DNA of 64,000 bases from Ancylobacter pratisalsi. GTDB taxonomy: Bacteria > Pseudomonadota > Alphaproteobacteria > Rhizobiales > Xanthobacteraceae. The stretch covers positions 2,430,001 through 2,494,000 of the forward strand of contig NZ_CP048630.1 of assembly GCF_010669125.1 (NCBI RefSeq), read 5' to 3'. Shown piece after piece: positions 9,043 to 19,819 of this stretch. Positions within the stretch are counted from its first letter, which is position 1. Every line of letters starts with the position of its first letter. The notes beneath the pieces were generated by a model. That model saw only the letters and a list, made by a program, of their open reading frames with translations, was not told the DNA's origin and searched no databases. The translations under genes were made by a program, and so were the position numbers.

Positions 9043-10047
9043 TCACTGCTTGACCCGTTCGGAAAGCACATCGAGATAGCGCTGGGCGACGGGGTTTTTT
9101 TCATGCTCTCTCAAATGACCCTCGACGCCTTGAAGCAATTCGGCACTGAGCCCCGGTTCCTGCAGAACCCGCCGCAGGCATCGCTCAAGATCGTCGGCGT
9201 CGCCATTTTCAAATGTGAGGCCGTGCGGCCCGATCGCGTCGACGAGCCCGCCGTGCCGGGAGACGATCGGGAGGCACCCGCAGCCGAGCCCTTCCAGGGC
9301 TACAATGCCGAAGGGCTCGTGGTAGCGCGACGGCACTACCAAGACCTTGTGCCGGCGCATGATCTCGGCAAGTTCATCGCCTCTCTTGGGACCCATGAAC
9401 GTCACACGTGTCGAAAGCTCGTGCTGGGCGACAAGTTGCTCGAGTGTGTCCCTGAAATCACCGACACCAACGATGTTGAGACGAACTTCGGGAAACTCGT
9501 CGGCGACCCCTGCGAATGCCTCGATCAGGGTGTCGCAGCCTTTGACCGGCGACAGGCGGCCGACAAAGAGGAGGTCGGTCGAACGAGGCATGTCCGAGGT
9601 GAAGAAGGTCTTGTCGTCGTAGGGGTTGCGGATGATGACGGCGTTGCGAACGACCGAGGCCATGTAACGGCTCTGGACGATATTATTGGTGAACCGGGCG
9701 ACAAAGCGCTTCAATCGATCGACGGGCCGGAGCCTGGCGTCATTGCCCAGCGGGCTGGGATGACGGATGAAGACCGGGCGGCCAGAGGCCAAGAGAATTG
9801 GCAGGCTGTGCAGCGCCAGCGGCATCGCCAGAATCACATCGCATCGACGGCAGGCGGCGAGAAGCGCCATGCGGGACGGATGGCGCATGACAGGAAACGG
9901 GAACTCGTCCTTCCCGTCATAGGTCGTTTCGGTGAGCACGACGACCTCGTGGCCGCACCGCTGGAACTCCTCGGCCAGCATTTCCGCGATCGCTTCCATA
10001 CCGCCGATACTCGGACGGAAATGGGACGAGTAGATTGCGATCTTCAT
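9043..10047 (-). CDS. GT4-type glycosyltransferase
   Basis: A 334-residue GT-B glycosyltransferase. The start at 10047 gives MKIAIYSSHFRPSIGGMEAI, with the glycine-rich N-terminal GT4 signature GGME; the frame is open further upstream but reads like non-coding sequence. The C-terminal domain begins at TDLLFVGRLSPVKGCDTLIEAF and ends with the E(x7)E motif in HEPFGIVALEGLGCGCLPIVS. It lies 60 bases downstream of nothing else on its strand except the acyltransferase at 10.3 kb and upstream of the flippase, so it belongs to the same minus-strand polysaccharide segment. Donor and acceptor unknown. Confidence 0.85.
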   Translation of the reverse strand: MKIAIYSSHFRPSIGGMEAIAEMLAEEFQRCGHEVVVLTETTYDGKDEFPFPVMRHPSRMALLAACRRCDVILAMPLALHSLPILLASGRPVFIRHPSPLGNDARLRPVDRLKRFVARFTNNIVQSRYMASVVRNAVIIRNPYDDKTFFTSDMPRSTDLLFVGRLSPVKGCDTLIEAFAGVADEFPEVRLNIVGVGDFRDTLEQLVAQHELSTRVTFMGPKRGDELAEIMRRHKVLVVPSRYHEPFGIVALEGLGCGCLPIVSRHGGLVDAIGPHGLTFENGDADDLERCLRRVLQEPGLSAELLQGVEGHLREHEKNPVAQRYLDVLSERVKQ

Positions 10048-10249
10048 AGGGCCTGGTTCCTTGCGTTCGTGAAGCCTGGGCTTTGCGAGCGGAGACGTCA
10101 TCACTGCGATCGGTCTGTCCCGATCGTCGCTAACTTGCCGCATCGGCACTGCATTGGTGCCAGATGCGGAGCCGTCGCGGCTCACTGCCCATGTCGCGAT
10201 CCACGCTGTCCGCGATCATCCGAGCGGGGCATTGCACGACATGGGCGCA

Positions 10250-11341
10250 TTACCCCGAACTCCCTGACGTTGCGCGTGGCGGCACCGCGACAGGCTGTTT
10301 CAGCAGCTTGTTGACGACGGAAGCGCGCACCGCATGCAACGGATGATCGAAGCCGATCCAGATCACCCAGGAGCCCAGATAGGTGAGTACGAAGGCGAGC
10401 GCCACATAGGGAAGGCGGGCTGTCGGAGGAAGGTTGCCGACATACAGACTGACGATGACGACCGGTGTCCAGTGAAGCAGATAGACAATGTACGACAGGT
10501 CCCCGTACATCGAATCGAGCCGTCCGCCCCTGCGGTACACGGTGGCCAGGGTCGCCGGTATCAGAATTATCGCCAGAATGTTGTTGACCAGCGTGACATA
10601 CTCGAAGGCCGGTTTGCGCTGTGTGCCGCCAAGAAGCGTGTCGCGCAGGCCCGGCGTGGCGAGTATGGCCAGAAGGACGGCAACGCCCAGAAAGGCTGAG
10701 GCTGCCGCAAGCCGGTCCGAAGGTCGCCAGTTCAGCCGATAGGCCGCTATTCCCAGCGAGAAGAAGAGCAGGAAAGTCGTGAAGAGTGACTCGTCAAAAA
10801 GGGCGTAGCTGCCGATGGAAATCACCAAGGCGCCCGCCAGCCCGAGCAGTGGCTGCCTGAAGACGGCGGCAACGACGAGAGGCGCGGCGATATAGAACTG
10901 CATCTCGATGTCCAGTGACCACGCCGATCCGAGCGGATGCGTGCTCAAGGACTCATAGCCGATCAGGAATATGTTCGAGATGATGGCATGGGCCGCGGCC
11001 AGATAGGTATCCATGGGGACGAGTTGGGACGCGTCGACAAACCAGAGGGCCAGAAGGGTAATGAGGTTTATCAGCCAGAACGCGGGAAGCAGGCGCATCA
11101 GGCGGGACAGAATGAACGTCCGGTAGGGATTGCGGCCTTTGGAGTACTTTTCCGTCCACATCCTGGCGATCCAGTAGCCGCTGAGGATGAAGAACAGCAT
11201 CACCGCCATGTGGCCGAGTGCCAGACGCGAGAAATGGTGCACGACAACAATCGAGGCCAATATCAGGCGATATGACCCAGGCCCGGTGATGGCCTTCACC
11301 GAGCATATGTCGCGTATGGGCGCCCCCAACCGATGCAGCAA
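10250..11341 (-). CDS. Acyltransferase 3 family membrane protein (OafA/ExoZ-like)
   Basis: A 363-residue integral membrane protein with about ten transmembrane segments. It contains the family landmarks: IVVVHHFSRLALG, where the catalytic HH-type histidine sits in the first helix region, then VMLFFILSGYWIA and FILSRLMRLLPAFWLI (the R/K-x10-H and RxxR landmarks of Acyl_transf_3). Such proteins O-acetylate or otherwise acylate cell-surface sugars across the membrane. Context suggests decoration of the same exopolysaccharide. It heads the minus-strand segment and is divergent from the WcaF-type fusion gene. Confidence 0.85.
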   Translation of the reverse strand: MLHRLGAPIRDICSVKAITGPGSYRLILASIVVVHHFSRLALGHMAVMLFFILSGYWIARMWTEKYSKGRNPYRTFILSRLMRLLPAFWLINLITLLALWFVDASQLVPMDTYLAAAHAIISNIFLIGYESLSTHPLGSAWSLDIEMQFYIAAPLVVAAVFRQPLLGLAGALVISIGSYALFDESLFTTFLLFFSLGIAAYRLNWRPSDRLAAASAFLGVAVLLAILATPGLRDTLLGGTQRKPAFEYVTLVNNILAIILIPATLATVYRRGGRLDSMYGDLSYIVYLLHWTPVVIVSLYVGNLPPTARLPYVALAFVLTYLGSWVIWIGFDHPLHAVRASVVNKLLKQPVAVPPRATSGSSG

Positions 11342-11920
11342 CGTCTTCCCCCACTCCGGTCGCCGAGCCGCAATGCGCCGAGCCGAGCGCCGTAGAAGTA
11401 GCTAATCCGTCTTTCGCAGTGCAAGGCGTTTTTCGCGGCGCCAGCTCATTAACCTGCCTATGAGCTTAGCACGCCCAGAGGAATGGAGCCGGATTGGTGC
11501 TGCTGCGTTGACTGATCCACGTACGTGGGGCGCCAGCCTGCATGTACACCCATTATCTGGCGTGATATTTGCTGCACTGCAGGAGCAGGATACGCTCCGA
11601 TGTTCTGGCGGGGCGAGCAGGCATGCCGTGTTCGGCGCCACCACCTGTCACGGCCCAGCGGCAGCCAGGGCGATGCTGAGATCCTTCGGGTTTCGACATG
11701 CAAACGGACGGGTGGCGGGATTTGGCTGCGTGTTCAAGGAGCGTCAGATGACATCGACAAGCCGGGACAGGCGTGGCCGTGGGGTTAACCTACGAGGCGC
11801 GGGCGTCGGCGGGGCGCCAGCCCGAAGGTCGCCGTTTCTTCCGGCGGGGTCCATCATGCGCGCGAGCCTCTGACGCCGTTCGATTGCCCGGAATTTATTG
11901 GCCTGCCGAGAGCTCCCACC
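11342..11920. other. Divergent promoter region between acyltransferase and fusion gene
   Basis: 579 bases with no gene I can support. It contains a 12-bp perfect palindrome CCACGTACGTGG (11517-11528) just after TTGACT (11508-11513), a possible -35 element for rightward transcription, though no good -10 box follows at the right distance. Both flanking genes must be transcribed from here. Confidence 0.4.
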
Positions 11921-13591
11921 ATGTCGCCGCCGAAAGATCACCTGTATCAGGACCTCGCCAGTTTCCGCGTGCCGCCCGGCTTTCGGGGGCGCTCGGGAGT
12001 CATCGTGCTGCTCTGGCAGTTGACCCAGGCCACCCTGTTTCGCCTCTCGCCGCAGCCGGCCTATGGCTGGCGCCGCTTTCTGCTGCGGCTCTTCGGGGCG
12101 CAGGTGGGCGTCGGCGTGCTGATCCGCTCCACGGCGCGCGTGACCTATCCCTGGAAGGTGATCCTGGAGGATCGCTGCTGGATTGGTGACGATGTCGAGA
12201 TCTACAGCCTTGGTCCGATTCAGATTGGCCATGATGCGGTGGTCTCGCAGCGCAGCTATCTCTGCGCCGGCAGTCATGACTACAAGGACATGAGCTTTCC
12301 GCTCATCACCAAGCCCATCATCATCGAGCCGGAAGCCTGGATCGCCACCGGGTGTTTCGTCGCGCCGGGTGTGCGCGTGGGGCGCGGCGCCATTGTGGCG
12401 GCGACGAGCACGGTGACCACGGATGTTCCCGCGGCTATGATTGTCGCAGGCACTCCGGCGGTGCCGCTCAAGTCGCGTCCGCCGGCCCAGCGGGCGGATA
12501 ATAGTACATTGGCGGAGGGGCGGATCCGCGTCGACATTATCGGCCAACTACCGCCGCCGGTACATGGCTTCTCCTTCATCACCGCCTGCGTCGTGGACGT
12601 GCTGAAGACACGTGAAGATATCGCCGTTACAACCTTCAACATCGCCAAGCCGCCGGACCGTAGCGGTCTCAAGGGGGCGCTGAGCCGCGTGACGAGGAGT
12701 CTTGGTGCGGCCGCCGCGGTGCTCAGGGGACCGCGCACGCAGGACAGGGTGTGCTACATCGCGTGCGACGGGGGGCTGGGGCTGGTCTTCACCATCCTCT
12801 TCCTTGCGGCGGCGCGCTTCGCCGGGAGGCGGGCAATCCTGCATCACCACAGCTTCAATTACATCACGACCAAGCGTCTGCTGATGCGGATTGTCGTTGG
12901 GCTCGGCGGGCGGTCGCTGCGACATGTCTTCCTGTGCGAGAGCATGCGCGACATGTTCATCGCGCGTTATGGGGCGGGCATCACCTCCACCATCGTCAGC
13001 AATGCCGCCTTCCTGCCGCCGCCGACCGACATTCCCGGGCGGCGGGATTCGGACGGCACGCTGGTGCTCGGCCATCTCAGTAATCTAAGCCGGGAGAAAG
13101 GCCTCTATCTCTTTCTTGACCTGCTTGAGACGCTCGCGGGCCAGGGAGTGCCTGTGCGCGGCATTCTTGCCGGCCCGGTAGCCGCAGAGGCCGACCGCGC
13201 CCGGATCGAACAGGCGCGCGCCGTGCTGGGCACGCGGCTCGACTATCGCGGCCCGCTTTACGGGCCGCAGAAGCGCGATTTCTATGAGGAAATCGATGTC
13301 TTCATCTTCCCGACCACCTATGAGAACGAGGCACAGCCGGTCGTGCTGTTCGAGGCCCAGGCGGCGGGCAACCTCATCGTGGCCTATGGACGTGGCTGCA
13401 TCGGGAGGCAGGTCGGCGCCTATGGTTGCGTGATAGCCGAGGCGGCCGACTTCATCGGCACCGCCAGTTTGTGGCTAACCGACCGGGCGAATGGCATCGG
13501 TCAACCTGACACGAGGGCAGAGGTCCGGCGCTTCTATGCAGAGCAACACGCCGCGTCCAAAAAGGACGCTCTCAGCATAATCGACGCATGA
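11921..13591 (+). CDS. Two-domain protein: WcaF-like acetyltransferase fused to GT4 glycosyltransferase
   Basis: A 556-residue protein joining two normally separate enzymes. Residues 1 to about 185 resemble WcaF/colanic-acid acetyltransferases: LFGAQVGVGVLIRSTARVTYPWKV, then hexapeptide left-handed beta-helix repeats (IQIGHDAVVSQRSYLCAGSHDY) and the ending AAMIVAGTPAVPLKSR. From about residue 205 (RIRVDIIGQLPPPVHGFSFI) a GT-B glycosyltransferase follows, with LVLGHLSNLSREKGLYLFLD and the donor motif FPTTYENEAQPVVLFEAQAAG. The coding frame is continuous across the junction without stop. It should both O-acetylate and glycosylate the repeat unit. A sequencing error removing a stop is unlikely but would mimic the fusion. 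Confidence 0.85.
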   Translation: MSPPKDHLYQDLASFRVPPGFRGRSGVIVLLWQLTQATLFRLSPQPAYGWRRFLLRLFGAQVGVGVLIRSTARVTYPWKVILEDRCWIGDDVEIYSLGPIQIGHDAVVSQRSYLCAGSHDYKDMSFPLITKPIIIEPEAWIATGCFVAPGVRVGRGAIVAATSTVTTDVPAAMIVAGTPAVPLKSRPPAQRADNSTLAEGRIRVDIIGQLPPPVHGFSFITACVVDVLKTREDIAVTTFNIAKPPDRSGLKGALSRVTRSLGAAAAVLRGPRTQDRVCYIACDGGLGLVFTILFLAAARFAGRRAILHHHSFNYITTKRLLMRIVVGLGGRSLRHVFLCESMRDMFIARYGAGITSTIVSNAAFLPPPTDIPGRRDSDGTLVLGHLSNLSREKGLYLFLDLLETLAGQGVPVRGILAGPVAAEADRARIEQARAVLGTRLDYRGPLYGPQKRDFYEEIDVFIFPTTYENEAQPVVLFEAQAAGNLIVAYGRGCIGRQVGAYGCVIAEAADFIGTASLWLTDRANGIGQPDTRAEVRRFYAEQHAASKKDALSIIDA

Positions 13592-13676
13592 AAGAGCGGC
13601 CTGTCGCCGCGAAATGGGCTTTGGTGCTTGATACCTCGCACATCGAACTCAGGGGCGACGTGCCGGTCGCAAAAGA

Positions 13677-14843
13677 ATGACGCTGAAAATCGAAATCTGG
13701 CATAACCTTCTCTGGTCGCCCTACAAGGCCAAAATATTCAATGCCTTGGATGACCTCGCGCGAGCGCAGGGCGACTCGGTTCATATCTTTCAGATTGCGC
13801 TGACGGACGGTAGCCGAAAGAAGCTTGGGACCATCGACAGGTCCGAGCACAGATATAATTACGAACTGTTATTCGATGAAAGCTATGAAGAGACGGGCCG
13901 TCTCCGTCGGTTGTGGGCCTGCGTGAAGCGCGTGGTTCGTACGCGGGCCGATGTGATTGTGCTGGCAGGTTATGACCAGCCGGAGTACTGGGCTCAGCAG
14001 TTCATTCTTCGCCTGCGAGGAAAGACGGTCGGCCTGTTCTGTGATTCGACGCTGCTGGATAATCCCTACAGCCGTCTGAAATCGACCATCAAAACGCTGA
14101 TCTTCTCCAATGTTCAGGGCGTGTTCTGCTACGGCCAGCGCAGCAGGGAACTGGCGCTCCATCACGGGGCTCCACCGGAGGGTGTGTTCGTCGACTGTCA
14201 GGCGGCTCGGTTGCCGGACGACTATCGCCGAGACGAGGTAATTCCCCGTCGCGCTGCCTTGCGGGCGCCCGTTGAAACGCCGCGATTTCTCTTCGTCGGC
14301 CGGATCGCCGTCGAGAAGAGAATTGACGATTTGCTGCAGGCCTTCGCGGGGCTCGTCGAGGTCCATCCCTCGGCAGAGCTGGTCATTGTCGGCAGCGGAG
14401 CGGAAGAGGCGCGACTACGGCAACTGGCGCAGCAGCTGGGTGTGGCCGAGCGCACGCAGTTCACCGGCCCCCAGTCAGGCGAGGCGCTGTGGGACCAGTA
14501 TCGCCGGGCGACGTGCCTGGCGCTGCCGAGCAGCAGTGAACCGTGGGGCCTTGTCGTGAATGAGGCGCTGGCCTTCGGCTGCCCAGTCGTCGCCAGTAAC
14601 CGTTGCGGTTGCGTGCCGGAACTCATCCGGGAGGGCGAGACGGGTTTCGTGTTCGCGTGCGGCGACATCGCGGCGCTGCGTGACCGTATGGAGCAGGCGG
14701 TGCACCAGTTCGCGGATGCGCGGGCTACTGGAGACGCCTGCCTTGAGACGGTGGGTCGGTTTACCCCTGGCAATGCGGCGCAGCAGATTTATCGCGGCGT
14801 TCGAGCGCTGGCGGGGGAAAAGGCAGGCACGTCGCTTTCTTGA
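13677..14843 (+). CDS. GT4-type glycosyltransferase
   Basis: A 388-residue GT-B glycosyltransferase starting MTLKIEIWHNLLWSPYKAKI. The donor domain begins around residue 200 with PRFLFVGRIAVEKRIDDLLQAF, and the E(x7)E motif is in SEPWGLVVNEALAFGCPVVAS, near residue 290. The gene lies 85 bases after the fusion gene on the same strand and so is probably cotranscribed. The N-terminal half resembles GT4 enzymes acting on membrane-linked acceptors. Donor sugar not predictable. Confidence 0.85.
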   Translation: MTLKIEIWHNLLWSPYKAKIFNALDDLARAQGDSVHIFQIALTDGSRKKLGTIDRSEHRYNYELLFDESYEETGRLRRLWACVKRVVRTRADVIVLAGYDQPEYWAQQFILRLRGKTVGLFCDSTLLDNPYSRLKSTIKTLIFSNVQGVFCYGQRSRELALHHGAPPEGVFVDCQAARLPDDYRRDEVIPRRAALRAPVETPRFLFVGRIAVEKRIDDLLQAFAGLVEVHPSAELVIVGSGAEEARLRQLAQQLGVAERTQFTGPQSGEALWDQYRRATCLALPSSSEPWGLVVNEALAFGCPVVASNRCGCVPELIREGETGFVFACGDIAALRDRMEQAVHQFADARATGDACLETVGRFTPGNAAQQIYRGVRALAGEKAGTSLS

Positions 14844-15492
14844 TGAACAGGGGGCAGACGGCCCGGATCTCCTGTCACGGCGCGCGTCACGCCAGCGCCG
14901 AGACAACCGTCAGCGTTACATCGCGATCGTCATCCGCAGCAAACCACTGACCCGTGGCACATGGGGCTGACGATAGCGGTCTCCCTTAGCCACGAGAGCG
15001 GTTGCCTATCGGCGCAATCGACGCGCTCTTCGTCGCGAGTGACGGCGTCGGGGCGCCCATCGCCGATCCGACCAACTTGCCCGCCTGTTCCGCTGGCCCG
15101 GATCCTTCCTGTCCGTCCGCGGATGGGTCCAATGGCGCCACGCCCGATGCGTTCCGAGCCTGACCGATGGCGGCGTCCGGTCAGTGCTGTCGCGGGCGCT
15201 GTTTCGTTGCAGCGCAGCAGAGTGCGTGCTATCTCTACCGATGACTTCGGGGCGGCTTGAGAACGCCATTCTGGGGTTCAGTCAGATTGTGTGCCCTGTC
15301 GAGTGTCACGTCTAATGTAAAACGTACACTATTGCGCTGTTTCTAGTGTCGATTGTACTGGATAGTTTTAGATATGCGCTGCGACACGGCTGAAGAGTGT
15401 GTGTTTGTGCTTAAATAAAACGCTCGTCACATATTTGATGGTCGTGTTCTTGGTGGGCGGCATTCCGCTGTGGCGCTGTTTTGGGGTTGTTG
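14844..15492. other. Intergenic region before the cysD remnant
   Basis: 649 bases. The first 400 are GC-rich and contain fragments of open frame without convincing similarity (one, about 15005-15160, reads GAIDALFVASDGVGAPIADP). From about 15300 to 15480 the DNA becomes AT-rich, as expected for an old promoter of the cysD-like gene or the sulfotransferase. No intact gene is seen. Confidence 0.4.
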
Positions 15493-16093
15493 ATGCCGCT
15501 CACGCATCTTCCGCAGTTGAACGCTGACTCGACCCAGGTTTTCCGTGATCTTGTGACCCGCTTTGCGCGGGCGGTACCGCTCTACTTCATCGGCAAAGAG
15601 TCGTCCGCGACGTTGGATCCGGCCGCGAAAGCACTCTTTCTGGTGAGGTCGCCCTCTCTGTTCATCCGCGCATTCGGAAGGTGGCCCGTCTTTGGCGGGA
15701 GCCCGCCCGACACCGCCTCCTTGCCGCGTTCGATGGTGTGTGGCGTGACCGCGCGACGTCGCGCGCCAGAGAGCCCATTTTTACATTCCACGACGAAGAT
15801 CGCAGCGGGGACCCGATGGGTCGGCGACCGGAGTTGTCCAAAGCCTGCGGCGCACATCTCGGGCTGGGCGAGGCCCTATCTGGCCGCACCTCCTGCTCAA
15901 GGATGTTTCCATCGTGCCGCTGTATTTCGTGGCGCTGCGGCGGGCAGGTGAGCGGAGCAGCACGGTGAACACGGGCGAGGCTGGGCATAGGCCCATCAGT
16001 GAAGATGACGTGGTTGAGGACAAGCAGGTTCGCTTCCGCACGCTGGGCTGCTACCCCCTGACCGGTGCCGTCGAGTCGGGTGCCGAATCCGGC
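15493..16093 (+). pseudogene. cysD: Decayed sulfate adenylyltransferase subunit 2 gene (cysD/nodP-like)
   Basis: Three frames in succession read as pieces of CysD, the PP-loop subunit of ATP sulfurylase. Frame one: LTHLPQLNADSTQVFRDLVT, then IGKESS where CysD has IGKDSS, then KALFLVRSP. Frame two: AAFDGVWRDRATSRAREPIF followed by FHDEDRSGDPMGRRPEL, matching the CysD stretch around GARRDEEKSRAKERI and RWDPKxQRPEL. Frame three: LLLKDVSIVPLYFVALR, then KQVRFRTLGCYPLTGAVES, the CysD C-terminal signature. About 80 residues between pieces one and two are missing and the frame changes twice. The normal C-terminus is also lost. No cysN or cysC remnant was seen. The gene directly precedes a sulfotransferase. 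Confidence 0.88.
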
Positions 16094-16149
16094 CCGGCGC
16101 GCCGCCGCACATTGGGCATGATATTTACGGGCATTGTGTTAACCGGGGG

Positions 16150-17019
16150 ATGGGGATGCTGAAGCTGGCGGAATGGTACGGAAAGCGCGTGGTTTCCTAC
16201 GTCCTGAGACCGCGCGTCATTGTCCAGGAACGCCCGGTCCTGCTCGGGAGCGACAACATTTGCGAGCATCCGATCTTTCTGATCGGGGTTCATCGCTCTG
16301 GGACCAGCTTGGTGCGGCGCATGTTCAACTCCCACTCGAAGATCGCCTGTCCGCCCGAGACCTTCTATCTTGAACACTATGTCCGCATGCTGGAAGATCC
16401 AGTGACCTTCAGCGGCTATGAGGGATTTGGCTATGATCGCGAGGCCATGCGCGCGGATATCGCCGCGACGGCATCGCGCCTGCATGAAGCATTCCGTCTC
16501 ACTCAGGGCAAGGAGCGCTGGGCGGACAAGACACCGCAATATGTCTGGTGGACGGAGGGCATCGACCGCTTGTTTGGCGGTCGTCCGTATTACGTGCTGA
16601 TCCAGCGCCATCCCTACGATATCGTGTTTTCGCTTGTCGCGCGTAAGTGGCGCTTCAATGATATCGAGGACCTGTTCACCTCCAACCTCACCTATGTCCG
16701 TGATTCCGTCGCCAAGATGAACGAGTTCGAGGCCGCGCATCCCGATCGCTGCATTCGGCTGCGCTACGAGACGCTCACCACAAATCCGACCGACGAACTG
16801 ACCCGGGTGCTGACTTTCCTGGGCGAGCAATTCGAGCCGGGTATGCTGACCTTTTACGAGAAGAGCCACAATCAGGGTCTGGAAGATCCGATGGTTCTTG
16901 GCACTCGTGGCATCAGCGGAAGTCACGAGAACTGGCGTTCGTGGACGGATGCCCAGAAGCAAGAGGCCGCGCAGATTCTCGGTGAAACGGCGAAGGGCCT
17001 TGGTTACAGCATCCAGTAA
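16150..17019 (+). CDS. PAPS-dependent sulfotransferase
   Basis: A 289-residue cytosolic sulfotransferase that should transfer sulfate from PAPS to a hydroxyl, here probably of the polysaccharide or a lipid-linked sugar. The 5'-phosphosulfate loop is GVHRSGTSL (residues 46-54) and the 3'-phosphate site is RHPYDIVFS (153-161); WADKTPQY near 124-131 is the usual NodH/Stf-type segment. Length is normal. ATG at 16156 is an alternative start. It lies only 57 bases after the remains of a cysD-like gene, so it must now draw PAPS from elsewhere in the genome. Confidence 0.88.
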   Translation: MGMLKLAEWYGKRVVSYVLRPRVIVQERPVLLGSDNICEHPIFLIGVHRSGTSLVRRMFNSHSKIACPPETFYLEHYVRMLEDPVTFSGYEGFGYDREAMRADIAATASRLHEAFRLTQGKERWADKTPQYVWWTEGIDRLFGGRPYYVLIQRHPYDIVFSLVARKWRFNDIEDLFTSNLTYVRDSVAKMNEFEAAHPDRCIRLRYETLTTNPTDELTRVLTFLGEQFEPGMLTFYEKSHNQGLEDPMVLGTRGISGSHENWRSWTDAQKQEAAQILGETAKGLGYSIQ

Positions 17020-17178
17020 ATTCGGATTGTCACAAACGGACGCATTGGGCAGGTGTATTCATAGGTTCACTCGATGAAAGAAGCACTTATTACCGGCTCT
17101 AAGCACCGTCGCGCGACAACCTAGTGGCAGGCAGTATCCTTAAATGGGAACGTAAATCTTGCTGAAAAAGGTCTTTTC

Positions 17179-18072
17179 ATGAGTGAATTTAGAAAATCTC
17201 TCGCCCGTGCTGCATCGGCTCGTACGTGGACGGAGAGGATGTATCTAATATCTCCGCTGATGTATGGCCTTTCGAAGGATGCCGCCGCCTTTCTTGGATT
17301 GAGCGACAAGCGGGCGAAAAAGCAGACCAAGGCGCTCGCGGCAACCGTCGCACTTCGTAACCACGCAGGCCTCGCCAAGCTCGACGAACTCGGCATACCT
17401 CTCATCGTTCAGCGCGGCCCCTTTGCGGGCATGCGCTACACGCGCAGCTCGGCGGGAAGCCTTCTTTGCGCGAAAATCATCGGCTCATATGAGAGCGAGA
17501 TCGCGGAGTGGTTCGAGCATGCCGCTGCCGACGGCGGGTACGACAGGTTCGTCGATGTTGGTTGCGCAGAAGGCTATTATGCGATTGGCATGGCGACCAG
17601 ATGCCCAACGATCAAGGTTGACGCTTTTGATATCGATGAGCAGGCTCAGGAAATGGCCTCCGAGCTGGCTCATCTGAACGGTGTCGATACTCGCGTTTCC
17701 ATATCGGGCATTGCTGAGCCTTCTGTTCTCCAGAAAATTCTTTCTGAATCTCAGCATCCTTTGCTTTTGCTGGATATCGAAGGATACGAGGACATTCTCC
17801 TTGATCCTGTAGTGATACCCGCTCTTGCTGATGCGGACATTATCGTGGAGTTGCACGAACACAAACGTCCCGGCCTCACCTATCGAATAATGGAACGGTT
17901 CGTTAAGACACACCGCATGGATGCAGTGGCGGCGGTTCCCGATGCTTGGAAGATGAAGAAGGCGGTCGAGGCGAACAGTGACCTCGCGTCGTTGCTGGAT
18001 CTATCAGCCGAAGGGCGCCGATTGCCTCAATTGTGGCTCAGACTTAATGCGGTTAATAGGCATAATCCATGA
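17179..18072 (+). CDS. SAM-dependent methyltransferase, FkbM-like
   Basis: A 297-residue protein with a class I methyltransferase core starting near residue 115: DRFVDVGCAEGYYAIGMA is motif I, VDAFDIDEQAQEMA motif II, and LLLLDIEGYEDILLDP resembles the FkbM-family LKIDVEGYE segment. FkbM-type enzymes O-methylate sugars in glycans and antibiotics. The N-terminal 90 residues are basic and helical. AAAAAGG lies about 8 bases before the ATG. It follows the sulfotransferase by 160 bases and is probably another glycan-decorating enzyme. Target is unknown. Confidence 0.7.
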   Translation: MSEFRKSLARAASARTWTERMYLISPLMYGLSKDAAAFLGLSDKRAKKQTKALAATVALRNHAGLAKLDELGIPLIVQRGPFAGMRYTRSSAGSLLCAKIIGSYESEIAEWFEHAAADGGYDRFVDVGCAEGYYAIGMATRCPTIKVDAFDIDEQAQEMASELAHLNGVDTRVSISGIAEPSVLQKILSESQHPLLLLDIEGYEDILLDPVVIPALADADIIVELHEHKRPGLTYRIMERFVKTHRMDAVAAVPDAWKMKKAVEANSDLASLLDLSAEGRRLPQLWLRLNAVNRHNP

Positions 18073-19489
<1,417 letters not shown>

Positions 19490-19819
19490 GAGGCTTGGGG
19501 GCTGAGTTCGGTCCGTGATTTGAAATGGGGGCGGCATGAACGCGCCGGAGCCTACGTCGTCCTCTGGTCTTCTCTGCCAAGGCTCTCGACACAACAAGGC
19601 CGGCCAACCCTTCCCGGCACGTCGCGCCGTTCGATGCGCGTCATTCGGCGCGCAATGGGCAGCCGGACAGGGCGAGTGCTTCCGATTGATCACCAATCGG
19701 GAGGGCGACTATAAGACGCCGATCATGCTCAAGCTGGCGCTGCGGCGGGCGGCCGGCACTGCCGACCGGGCGTGCGGAAAGCGCCAGCGTTATCCCGTCG
19801 GACCTGGGAGTATCTTTCT
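19490..19819. other. Intergenic region gmd-fcl
   Basis: 330 bases without a supported gene. It contains a 7-bp stem-loop, CCGATTG-ATCAC-CAATCGG (19682-19700). Gmd and fcl are often adjacent; the large gap may hide a lost gene or a separate promoter, but no recognisable remnant was found. Confidence 0.4.

Noticed and set aside
7900..10314. Very long plus-strand open frame (804 codons)
   Set aside because: It lies antisense to the flippase and a glycosyltransferase gene, both with clear family motifs; the antisense product is low-complexity and Glu/Asp/Arg/Gly-rich, as expected from high-GC DNA.
11517..11528. Palindrome CCACGTACGTGG as an operator
   Set aside because: Only 12 bp in GC-rich DNA and no regulator nearby; mentioned in the intergenic entry but not strong enough for a call.
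14961..15260. Possible small gene before the cysD remnant
   Set aside because: Proline/arginine/serine-rich product with no motif or good ribosome site; another frame in the same place also looks weakly protein-like, so neither is supported.
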